From Streptomyces sp. SW4 (GTDB lineage Bacteria; Actinomycetota; Actinomycetes; Streptomycetales; Streptomycetaceae), in NCBI GenBank assembly GCA_003248315.1, contig QKWM01000001.1:372001-436000 (forward strand): a DNA stretch of 64,000 bases, read 5' to 3'. Made by a program: the position numbers and the translations under genes. Numbering within the stretch: position 1 is the stretch's first letter; each line of letters opens with the position of its first letter. Of this stretch, positions 54,403 to 62,757 are shown piece by piece. The notes below the pieces were generated by a model that ran no database searches, was not told the DNA's origin, and was given only the letters and a program-made list of their open reading frames with translations.

Positions 54403-55380
54403 ATGCTGCGCTCACCGTCGAGATTCGTCCGCCGCTGGATCGCCGCAGCGGCGGTGGGTTCCGTGCTGGCCGGCTGCGGCTCGTCCTCCGGAGAACCCGC
54501 CGGCGACCAGGCCGGGCCCGCGGCCAGGACGGAGGTGACCGTCGAACCCATCAAGGCGGCCACGGAGTTGACCGACACGAACGGCGTCAAGGTCTCTCTG
54601 AAGAAGCAACCCGAGCGGATCGTCTGCCTGTTCGCCCTGTGCGACGACATCCTGACGGAACTCGGCATGGTGCCGACGGCCACCAACAGCTCGCTGCTCG
54701 CCCACCCCGACTTCCTCGGAGCGGAGAAGTCCAAGCAGGTCGACGTCATACCCGGCGGCTTCATCGCCCCGGAGGTCGAGGCGATCCTCTCCCACAAGCC
54801 CGATCTCGTGATCGGCCTGGGGGACACCCACGGCAAGCTCGCCCCGGCGCTCAAGGGCGCGACCACGTTCTGGGCCATGCAGCCCGAGACGTGGGAGGAC
54901 AGCGTGGGGTACCTGCGCGACGTCGCCGCGCTCACCGGACGCACCGCCGAGGGCGAGAAGGCCGAGCGTGCCTTCCGGACGAAGCTCGCCGCGGCCGAGA
55001 AGTCCCGCAGCGACAAGACCGCCCTCGTCATCTACGGCAGCGACGAGAACTTCGGCGTCGCGACGCCGGAGGGCGACGTGGCCGCCAGCCTGTTCCCCAG
55101 GATCGCCCACTACCCGTGGAAGTCCCGGGGCGTCGAGGGCAGTTACAGCCTCGAGGAGATCCTCGCCCAGGACGTCGACGTGCTGTTCGTCGAGACGATG
55201 AGCTTCGGCGACGCCGACGGCAAGCTGTCCGAGAAGCTGGCCGAGAACCCCCTGTGGGGCAAGATCCCGGCGGTGAAGAACGGGGACGTCCACGAAGTGG
55301 ACCCCGAGGTCTGGGCCAAGGGACGCGGCACCCGTTCGCTGGGCATCGTCCTCGACGAGGCCACGGCCGCACTGCGGTGA
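54403..55380 (+). CDS. Siderophore-type ABC transporter substrate-binding lipoprotein (FecB/BtuF type)
   Basis: 325 residues, intact. A lipoprotein signal with lipobox VLAGCGSSSG is followed by KKQPERIVCLFALCDDILTE, ILSHKPDLVIGLGDTHGK and the C-terminal LAENPLWGKIPAVKNGDVHE, the periplasmic-binding (PF01497) order. It captures a metal-chelate outside the membrane. GAGGGCATCG precedes ATG 54403. The Zur box just upstream indicates zinc-limited expression, so its ligand is probably a zinc chelate, unlike classic Fe3+ siderophore binders. First gene of a four-gene importer. Confidence 0.92.
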   Translation: MLRSPSRFVRRWIAAAAVGSVLAGCGSSSGEPAGDQAGPAARTEVTVEPIKAATELTDTNGVKVSLKKQPERIVCLFALCDDILTELGMVPTATNSSLLAHPDFLGAEKSKQVDVIPGGFIAPEVEAILSHKPDLVIGLGDTHGKLAPALKGATTFWAMQPETWEDSVGYLRDVAALTGRTAEGEKAERAFRTKLAAAEKSRSDKTALVIYGSDENFGVATPEGDVAASLFPRIAHYPWKSRGVEGSYSLEEILAQDVDVLFVETMSFGDADGKLSEKLAENPLWGKIPAVKNGDVHEVDPEVWAKGRGTRSLGIVLDEATAALR

Positions 55381-56949
55381 GGACGTCGCTCTCGGCGCCC
55401 GCCCCGGCCGCGAGCGCCGCGGCGGGCGGACGGCGGCCGTCGCCGTCGCGCGGTGCGCGAAGGTGGCAGCCGGTCCTGGTGCTCGCCCTGCTCGCCGTCT
55501 CCTCGGTGTGCGCGCTCAGCCTCGGCACCCCTACGTCCCCCGCACCGGCTGGCCGCGGCGGTCCTGGACGGCGACACCGGTGTCGCCGGGATCGTCGTGA
55601 CCGAACTCCGCCTGCCCCGCCTGGTGCTGGCGTTCGTCGCCGGAGCCTGTCTGGGCGCGGCCGGACTGGTGCTGCAGGAGGCGCTGCGCAACCCCCTGGC
55701 GGTGCCGGAGATGCTGGGCGTGTCCTCCGGGGCCGCGCTCGGGGTGGCCGCGCCGCTGGTGCTGACCCTCGCCCTGCCGGCCGCCGTCCAGCCGCTGCTG
55801 GCCATCGGCGGGGCCGCGCTCGGCGGCGGGCTCACGCTGCTCGTCGCCGGGCTCGGCCGCAGCCCGTCCGCGGTGCTGCTCACCGGCGCGGCGGTGGCGG
55901 CGGCGTTGCAGGCCGCGCTGCTCGTACTGATGGTCATGGCCGACCAACTCGACCTCCAGCTGATCTACCGCTATCTGCTCGGCTCCCTGTCCGCCCGTAC
56001 CTGGGACGACGTGACGGGACTGTGGCCGTGGCTGCTCGTCGCGGTGCCCGCCCTCGTGCTGTGCGCGCCGGTGCTGGCGGTGCTGCGGCTGGGGGACGAG
56101 GACGCCGAGGCGCTGGGCGTGCGGGCCCAGCGCGCACGCCTGGCCGCGCTGGCCATCGCCATCGTGCTGATCGCCCCGGTGACGGCGGTGTGCGGGCCCG
56201 TGGCGTGGGTGGGGTTCCTCGCCCCGCACCTGAGCCGCTGGTTCGCTCCCGCGGCCGGGGCGGTGCGCTGGCTGCCGTGGTCCGCGGCCTGGGGCGCCGT
56301 CGTCGTCCTGGCCGCCGATGTCCCGGCCCGGCTGGCGCTGGCGCCCGTGGAGACGCCCGTCGGCGCCTGGACGGCGCTGCTGGGGGTGCCGGCCGGGGTC
56401 GCGCTGATGCGGGCGGGGGGCCGCCGCCGGGCGGCCCGGCGGGGATCGCCGGCCGCATCCGCTGCATCCGCGCCGTCCGCGCCATCCGCGGCGACTGCTG
56501 CGCCCGCTGCATCCGCGGCAACTGCTGCGCCCGCGGGGACCGCTGTGTCCGCCACGGCTGCTCCGGGCGTCTCGGCCGCGGGGTGCGGGCGGTCGCCCGG
56601 GCCGTCCGCTCCGGCCGCGGGGAGCGGGCAGTCGCCGGGGCCGTCCCCCGCGGTCGCGCCGCGCGAGTCGCCGGCCGGGCAGGTGCCCGCACCGCGGAAG
56701 GCCGGCTCCGGTACGACGGGCGAAGCTGCCGCCGTCGGGGCGTCGCACCGCGCTCGCACGGACGGTCCCGCGCCCGGCGGCGCCGCCCCCTCGCCCCCTT
56801 CCGGAACGACCGGAACGACCGGAAGCACCGCGAGCACCGGCGCCGCCGGAACCGTCGGCACCGCCGGAACGGCCGGAACCGCCGGAACGGCAGAAAAGAC
56901 CGGAACCACCGGAACCACCGGAACGACCGGAACGGAGGACGCACGGTGA
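55377..56949 (+). CDS. FecCD-type permease with long collagen-like C-terminal tail, two frameshifts
   Basis: About 524 residues; usual permeases have 320-350. The permease domain has LRLPRLVLAFVAGACLGAAG and VLQEALRNPLAVPEMLGVSS, with the NPLAVPE-type motif, and helices to AWTALLGVPAGVALMRAG (about residue 345). The rest is Ala/Ser/Pro-rich (SAASAPSAPSAATAAPAASA) and ends in some 14 Gly-x-y triplets (GTTGTTGSTASTGAAGTVGT). The tail stays in frame to the stop, which overlaps the next GTG start. GTG 55377 overlaps the fecB stop. Two C are missing close together near 55529 and 55537. Confidence 0.9.
56456..56937 (+). repeat. Low-complexity repeats coding for the permease tail
   Basis: Short degenerate direct repeats: first GCATCCGCG-type units (56456-56540), later 9-bp units of the type GGAACGACC/GGAACCACC (56811-56937). 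They encode Ala/Ser/Pro-rich and then Gly-Thr-Thr-type triplets. They are coding repeats, not a CRISPR array. Confidence 0.75.
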
Positions 56950-57953
56950 CCCGGCGTTTCCTGGCGCTCGCGGCACTGGCCGTGGTGTGCGCCGGCGTGG
57001 AAGTGGTGGCCGGGCGCGGCATGTCCCCGAGCGTCGTCTGGGACGTCCTCGGCGGCGGCGGCGACCCGACCGAACGCCACATCCTGCTCCAACTGCGCCT
57101 GCCCAGACTCCTGGTGGCCCTCTGCGCGGGCGCCTGCCTGGCCGTGGCGGGACTCGTGCTCCAGTCCGCCCTGCGCAACCCCCTGGCCGGCCCGGAGGTG
57201 ACGGGCGTGACGCCGGGGGCGGTGCTCGGCGCCGTGACCGCGACCGCGCTCGGGCTCGCCGGGTGGGACACGCCCCTGGCCGTGGTCCTCGCCGCGTGCG
57301 CGGGCGGATGCGCCGGGGCGGCGCTGCTGTGGCTGCTCGCCGGCCGCGGGCGGGGCGACCCCGCGCAGACCGCCGTGCACGGGGTGCTGGTCTCGGCGGT
57401 GCTCGGCGGGCTCACCGCCATGGTGCTGCTCGTGGAGCCGGGCGAACTCGGCAGCGTGGTGCAGTGGCTGGTGGGCACCACGGAGGGCCGGGTGTGGGAC
57501 CACTGGCACCTGCTGTGGCCGTGGGCGCTGGTCTGGGGGGTCGCCGCCTGGCTGCTGACGGGGCCGCTGACCCTGCTGCGCTGCGGGGACGACATCGCCC
57601 TCGCCGCCGGCCTCTCCGCTCGCCGGGCCCGCACCCTGGCCCTGCTGTGCGCCGTCGCCCTGACGGCGGGCGCGGTGGCCGCCGTCGGGGCGCTGGGCTT
57701 CGTCGGGCTGCTCGTCCCGCACCTGGCCGTGGCCCTCTTCGGCGCGGATCTGCGCCGGAGCCTGCCCGGCGCCGCCCTGACGGGCGCGGTGGTGGTGTGC
57801 GGGGCGGACGCGACCGCCCAGCTGTCCTCGCGGCTGCTGGCGGAGGCGTTCGGGTCCGGGCGCCTCACCGTGCCGGTCGGGGCGCTCACGGCCTGCCTCG
57901 GTGCCGCGTTGCTGCTGGCCGTCGTGCGCCGCTCGCCGAGCCGTACGTTCTGA
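56946..57953 (+). CDS. FecCD-type permease
   Basis: 335 residues, intact. LRLPRLLVALCAGACLAVAG, VLQSALRNPLAGPEVTGVTP, and the cytosolic-loop SARRARTLALLCAVALTAGA with GALGFVGLLVPHLA are typical. GTG 56946 overlaps the preceding stop. It forms the second half of the permease pair. An AAGTCGACTT palindrome at 57953-57962 overlaps its stop and precedes the ATPase ribosome site AAGGACAG. Confidence 0.93.
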   Translation: MTRRFLALAALAVVCAGVEVVAGRGMSPSVVWDVLGGGGDPTERHILLQLRLPRLLVALCAGACLAVAGLVLQSALRNPLAGPEVTGVTPGAVLGAVTATALGLAGWDTPLAVVLAACAGGCAGAALLWLLAGRGRGDPAQTAVHGVLVSAVLGGLTAMVLLVEPGELGSVVQWLVGTTEGRVWDHWHLLWPWALVWGVAAWLLTGPLTLLRCGDDIALAAGLSARRARTLALLCAVALTAGAVAAVGALGFVGLLVPHLAVALFGADLRRSLPGAALTGAVVVCGADATAQLSSRLLAEAFGSGRLTVPVGALTACLGAALLLAVVRRSPSRTF

Positions 57954-57973
57954 AGTCGACTTAAGGACAGAGC

Positions 57974-58794
57974 ATGACCGAGTCCGTGGGGATCCACGTC
58001 GAGAAGGTCCACTTCGGCTACCCCGGGCGGCCGGTGCTGCGGGGCGTCGACCTGACCGTCCGGCCGGGCGAACTGACCGCCCTCATCGGCCTGAACGGCT
58101 GCGGCAAGTCGACCCTGCTGCGGCTGGCCGCCGGGCTGCTGCGGCCGCACGAGGGGCGGGTGCTGCTCGGCGCGGACGACGTCGCGCGGCTGTCCGGCGC
58201 GCCACGGCGCGGAGGGTGGCGCTGCTGCACCAGTCCGCCCCGGCCGTACCGGGCATGACGGTACGCCACCTCGTCCGGCAGGGGCGGTACGCGGCGCGGG
58301 GCCCGCTGGGCATGCTGCGCGAGGGCGACGACCCCGTCGTGGACCGGGCGTTGCGGGACGTCGGGGTGGCGGACTGGGCCGACCGCGACGTCGACGCCCT
58401 GTCCGGAGGCGAGCGGCAGCGGGTGCGGCTCGCGATGGCGCTCGCCCAGGACACCCGGGTGCTGCTGCTGGACGAGCCGACCACCTATCTGGACCTGCAC
58501 CACCAGCTCGACGTGCTGCAGACCGTGGTGCGCCTGCGCGAGGAACGCGGACTCACCGTCGTGATGGTGCTGCACGACCTCGCCCACGCCGCCCGGTTCG
58601 CCGAACGCGTCGTCGCCCTGCGCGACGGCCGGGTCGTGGCCGACGGAACACCGAAGGAGGTCGTGACCCCGGGCCTGCTGGCCGACGTGCTGAAGGTGGC
58701 CGGCCGGGTCGGTGAGGACCCCGAGGGCGGCTGGCCGGTGTGTTACCCAGATCACCCGCTCCCAGCTCTAGAATATGAAAATCATATTCATTAG
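57974..58794 (+). CDS. FecE-type ABC transporter ATP-binding protein, one frameshift
   Basis: About 273 residues. Walker A LIGLNGCGKSTLLRLAAGLL, signature [20 protein letters not shown], Walker B VLLLDEPTTYLDLHHQLDVL and switch VVMVLHDLAHAARFAERVV are present; LLHQSAPAVPGMTVRHLV contains the Q-loop. One base is missing near 58205. The last 6 codons (up to the stop at 58792-58794) cover the next Zur box, so the importer operon runs directly into the peptide locus with no terminator between. Confidence 0.92.
58769..58774 (+). promoter_or_regulatory. Candidate -10 element of the peptide operon
   Basis: TAGAAT lies directly before the Zur box (58776-58790) and 78 bases before the precursor ATG. 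No strong -35 element is seen. Binding of Zur just downstream of it would block transcription. Confidence 0.5.
58776..58790. promoter_or_regulatory. Zur box upstream of the TOMM precursor gene
   Basis: TGAAAATCATATTCA is 12 of 15 identical to TGAAAATGATTTTCA with intact TGAAAAT and TTCA ends. It lies 63 bases before the precursor ATG and within the last codons of the Fec ATPase gene. Confidence 0.8.
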
Positions 58795-58852
58795 AGTGGG
58801 CGTCGCGGCGCTCATCCGAACGCCGTATCTCCCTGTCGATGAAGGAGAGTTC

Positions 58853-58966
58853 ATGGACAACGAGCAGGTCTTCGCGCCCATCGCCGACCCGGGTCAGCTG
58901 GCTCACGACTCGGCCTCCCACTCCAACGCCCTCGTGGAGAACCCGTTCGAGGACGGCGAGGAGTAA
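58853..58966 (+). CDS. TOMM (azoline peptide) precursor candidate, 37 residues
   Basis: ATG 58853 has GAAGGAGAGTTC directly before it. The upstream ATG 58775 lies inside the Zur box and lacks a ribosome site, so it is rejected. The peptide is acidic (N-terminal MDNEQVFAPIADPGQLAHD, C-terminal LVENPFEDGEE) and has no Cys or Thr. Its only cyclisable residues are Ser20, Ser22 and Ser24 in DSASHSN, with His23 in the middle. An RRE protein, a YcaO and a SagB-type oxidase follow, so oxazole formation on those Ser residues is the likely fate. A hairpin separates it from the enzyme genes. Confidence 0.75.
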   Translation: MDNEQVFAPIADPGQLAHDSASHSNALVENPFEDGEE

Positions 58967-58989
58967 GCGAGGGCCGGCCACCCTCGACC

Positions 58990-59023
58990 GTGGGCCCGCC
59001 CGTTGCCTTCCGGGCGGGCCCAC
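58990..59023 (+). terminator. Hairpin between precursor and enzyme genes (attenuator-like)
   Basis: GTGGGCCCGCCCG and CGGGCGGGCCCAC form a perfect 13-bp stem with an 8-nt loop, 24 bases after the precursor stop and 33 bases before the next start. Partial termination here would give an excess of precursor mRNA, as in many RiPP loci. Confidence 0.7.
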
Positions 59024-59055
59024 ACCCGTCCCAGGTCCCCGACAGGAGGAACGCC

Positions 59056-59908
59056 GTGTCCCGCAGCCGACTCGTCCCCGGTGCCGAGGTCGTCCCCGTG
59101 CCCGGACGAGGGCTCGCCCTGCGCACCCCGGAAGGGGAGTTCTTCACCATCCGGACAGGAAACGCCCGCGAGGACGCCCTGCTCGCCCTGCTCACGGGAG
59201 CGGCCGAGGCCCCGGCGGACGACGAACTGGAGCGCCTGGTACGGGCCTTCGAGGACGCCGGCCACCTCGCCACCGCGCGGCCGCACACCCGTGGCCCGCC
59301 GCACGCCGGGACGTCCGGATCCTCGGCGACCCGGTGCTGACCGAACCGCTCGCCGCCCAGCTGACCGCCCTGGGCGCCCGGCCGCGCACGACCCCGGCCG
59401 GGACCGGCTCCGGCACCTCGCCGGCCGGCCTGGAGGACCTGCTCGACGGCGACCCCCACGCGGTCGTGTGGTGCCTCGACGGACCCGTGCCGGACGGACT
59501 GTGGGACGCCGCCGACCGGCTGCCCGAGCACGGCGTCGCGTGGCTGCGCTGCCACCGCGAGGGCTGGCAGGCGTACGTCGAACCGGTGGCCGCCGCCCCG
59601 GGGACGTCACCTCGGCCCACGTCCGGTCCCGTCGGCTCGCCGCCACCCCCGCCCACCGCGAACTCGCCGCCTACTGGAGCGGACCCCGGACCTCCGGCAC
59701 CCCCGTCACCCTCACCGTGCCCGCCGCGACCCTGCTCACGGCGCTGCTCGCGGACGACCTGAGCCGGTGGGCCACCGACACCCCCGCCCCGGCCGGCCTC
59801 CCCGCCCGGCGCCGCCTGCGGCAGGTCGACCTGCGCACGCTGACCGTCACCGAACACCCCGTCCTCCCGGTGCCCGACGTGGCGCCGATGCCGAAGAGGG
59901 ACGGATGA
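59056..59908 (+). CDS. TOMM leader-binding protein (Ocin-ThiF-like/RRE), two frameshifts
   Basis: About 284 residues, GTG with AGGAGGAACGCC. Residues 1-80 (RLVPGAEVVPVPGRGLALRT; PEGEFFTIRTGNAREDALLA) form the wing-helix leader-recognition (RRE) domain. The rest (VRILGDPVLTEPLAAQLTAL; VVWCLDGPVPDGLWDAADRL; ATPAHRELAAYWSGP) resembles the partner of YcaO cyclodehydratases but with no complete adenylating ThiF site. The usual terminal Cys pair (PxPDCxxC) is lost (LPVPDVAPMPKRDG). It presents the precursor to YcaO. Missing bases near 59297 and 59600. Its stop overlaps the hydrolase start. Confidence 0.82.
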
Positions 59909-61383
59909 CGGCGTTCACCACGGCCGCCGGGGAACTCGCCACCGACGTCCGGCTCCCGCGGGCGACGGCCCCTTCCCGGCCGTCCTCGTCCGCACCCCCT
60001 ACGACCGCACCCGGCACCGGGCCGAGGCGCGCGGCTGGGCCGCCACGGGTTCGCCGCCGTCGTCCAGGACGTGCGGGGCCGCCACGCCTCACCGGGGAGT
60101 GGCATCCGTACGCGCACGAGGCCGCCGACGGTGCGGCGGCCGTCCGCTGGATCCGGCGCCAGCCCTGGAGCGACGGCCGGCTGGTGGCCGCCGGCGCCTC
60201 CTACGCCGCCCACTGCGCCGTCGTCCTCGCCGTCGACGTGCCCGAGGACGCCCGGCCCGACGCCGTCATCGCCGCCGTACCCGCCCTCGGCCCCGCGGAG
60301 ACCGCGCGGGAGGCGTCCGGCGTGGAGCGGCTGCTGTCCCGCGCCGGCTGGTGGGCCGCCCACGGCGACCGGCGGGACTCCGACGACGGCGCACTGGAGA
60401 AGGCCCTCGCCGCCGACCCCGGACTGCTCGGCCATCTGCCGGTCGCCGGCCTCCCCGGACGGCTCGGCCGCGACCTGCCCTCCTGGGCGGACCTGTGGCG
60501 CCGCCGCGACCGCGGCCGCCTCGTGGCGAAGGCGGCGGCGCACGCCGGGCCGCCCCTGCTCGCCGTGGGCGGCCACCACGACCACTTCACCGAGGACACC
60601 CTCGCCCTGTGGGGCGCCTGGGGCGGACCCTCGGCCCGGCTGCTGCTGGGCCCCTGGGGGCACGCCCTCGCCGCCGCACCCGGCCCCGGCGCCCGCCCCG
60701 CCCACCGGCTGAACCTCGGCGAGCTGTACGTGCGCTGGGCCCGCCGCGCCCTCACCGGTGCCCTCGCCCCGGCCGGCACGGCGCCCAGGCCCTGGGCGGG
60801 GCCGGCCTGTGGCTGCCGGCCGGCACCGAGGGCGAACCCCGTACACCGCGCCTGCGGCCCGTGCACGGACGGGTCTTCACCGCCGACCCCGACCGGCCCG
60901 TCCGCTCCGACGACCTGACCGTCCCCACCGACGGCCCGCCCGACCGCTGCCTGCTGCTCACCCCGCCGCTGCCGCGCCCGCTCGACGTGGTCGGCCCCGT
61001 CCGCGTACGCCTGCGGGCCACCGCCGGCACCCCGTCCGCCGACTGGGCCGCCCGGCTCGTCGCGCTCACACCCGCGGGAACGGCCGAGCGGCTCGCCGTC
61101 GGCATCACCCGCCGCGCCGGGCCCCCAGGCCGCCCGGCCGAGTTCACCGTCGGCCTCGGCCGGCTCGCACGCCGGCTGCCGGCCGGCACCCGGCTGCGCC
61201 TGGAGATCGCCGGCCACCACTTCCCGGCCCACGCCCGCAACCCGCACACCGGGAGGACCCCGTGACGGCCCGCCGGCTGCTCGCCTCCCGCCGGGAAGTC
61301 GACCCGGACGGCGTGGCGCTGACCCTGCCCGTGCTGCCGTCCCGCCCCACCCCACCGACCCCGCCGAGGAGATCCTGCGATGA
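59905..61383 (+). CDS. CocE/NonD family alpha/beta hydrolase (peptidase-like), six frameshifts
   Basis: About 494 residues. The nucleophile elbow is LVAAGASYAAHCAVVLA, the Asp/His region GGHHDHFTEDTLALWGAWGG with GPWGHALAAAP, and the C-terminal jelly-roll (PLDVVGPVRVRLRATAGTPS; RLRLEIAGHHFPAHARNPHT) is the X-Pro dipeptidyl-peptidase C domain. Six bases are missing (three between 59955 and 60085, then near 60783, 61252 and 61350); the last two fuse a would-be small ORF at 61262 onto this gene and put its stop over the YcaO start. Inside a RiPP locus it may cut the leader or the acidic C-terminus, or hydrolyse an ester/amide on the product. Confidence 0.8.
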
Positions 61384-62757
61384 CGACGCTGCCGCTGGAA
61401 GCACTCGTCGACCCCGTCTGCGGCATCGTCCGCAAGGTCAAGCCCGTGGAACACCCCGCGGGCGCCCCGCCCCGCTACACCGCGCTCACCGCCGAGGTGT
61501 CCGACGCCCGCAGACACGGCCTGTGGCCCGCCGACCGGGTCTCCCTCGGCACCACCTTCGGCGACCCCGAGCAGGCCCGCGTCGCCGCGATAGCCGAGGG
61601 ATGGAACGGTACTGCGGCAACCGCGTGCCGCCTCCCGGCCATCCCGACGCCCCCCTCCGCGCCACCGCCGCCGAACTGGCCGACAAGGGCCTGCGCCTGT
61701 ACGGCCCGGGGAGCTGCCCGCGTACGCCGCATGGCAGTACGCCAGGGAGAAGTTCCCCTACCGCCCCCTCACCGCCGACACCCCCGCCCTGTGGACGCGC
61801 GGCACCGAACTGCTGCCCGGCGGGCGGACGACGGAGGTCTGGGCGCCCGTCGCGCTCACCCACCTCAACTGGCGCCAGGGCGACCTGCGCGAACTCCCCC
61901 GCACCCACCACCTCAACTACGCCGGCATCGCCACCGGACAGGGCCTCGACGACGCCGTCGAACGCGGCCTGCTGGAGATCGTCGAACGCGACGCCCTGGA
62001 ACTGTGGTGGCACCTGGACGGCCCCGCCCGCGGCATCGACCCGGCGAGCGTGCCCGGCCTCGCCGACGACCTCGCCGGCTCCGCGCTCGACGTCCACCTC
62101 GTCGAGATGCCCTCGGAGTTCGCCCCCTGCATGGCCGCGCTCGTCCACGACCCGCGCCTCGGCCTGTACGCCGCCGGCTTCGCCTGCAAGTACGACCCGG
62201 CCGAGGCCGCCCGCAAGGCCGTCCTCGAAGCCGTCCACACCTGGGTCTTCACCCAGGGCCTGACCGGCCCCGACGGCTGGGTCTTCCAGGCCGTCGAGGC
62301 CGGGCTGCTGGCGCGCGGGCTGTACCTGGAGCACCGGGCCGACGGCCGCTATCTCGACGTGTGCGGCGAGCAGTTCGAGCACGTACGGGACCTCGGCGCC
62401 CACGTACAGGTGTGGCTGGACGAGCGGATGGCGCCCGAGGCCCGGCGGTTCACCGAGCCCGCGCTCGGCACCGTGCCCGTCGACGCGGTCGAACCCGGCA
62501 GCCGGGAGCGGCTGCAGGACGCGCTGCGCGCGGGTGGCCACCGCGTCATGACCTTCGACCTCACCACCGAGGACGTGGCCGAGACCTCGCTGCGCGTCGC
62601 CCGGGTCCTCGTCTCCGGGCTGCTGCCCAACGCCCCCGCCGCCTTCGGCTACTTCGGCTGCCCGCGCCTCGCCGAGGCCGCCGTCGTCCGCGACTGGCGC
62701 ACCACCCCGCCGAGCGCGCCGGAGGACTTCACGCTGGCGCCCCCGCCGCACATGTGA
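61380..62757 (+). CDS. YcaO domain cyclodehydratase, two frameshifts
   Basis: About 459 residues. ALVDPVCGIVRKVKPVEHPA and GTTFGDPEQARVAAIAEGWE start the domain; ERYCGNRVPP, then ATGQGLDDAVERGLLEIVER with DALELWWHLDG, carry the Glu residues of the ATP/Mg site. VLEAVHTWVFTQ is the third site. It activates Ser/Thr/Cys amides with ATP and forms azolines. Missing bases near 61607 and 61722. The ATG overlaps the hydrolase stop. The C-terminus ends in APPPHM without the Pro-x-Pro-x-Pro pattern; APPPH is only a partial match. Confidence 0.9.

Noticed and set aside
56456..56937. CRISPR array
   Set aside because: Units are 9 bp, degenerate, in frame and without spacers; they code for the permease tail.
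54639..57953. A 1104-residue frame running through the Fec operon
   Set aside because: Only the last 335 residues (second permease) are real; the first part is a shifted frame of the lipoprotein and first permease.
58775..58852. An earlier ATG (58775) for the precursor peptide
   Set aside because: It lies inside the Zur box, has no ribosome site and adds a hydrophobic stretch (IIFIRVGVAALIRT) unlike a leader; ATG 58853 has GAAGGAG in place.
61262..61383. A separate short peptide gene between hydrolase and YcaO
   Set aside because: Restoring one G near 61252 and one C near 61350 makes it the C-terminus of the CocE-like hydrolase, with a stop that overlaps the YcaO start exactly.
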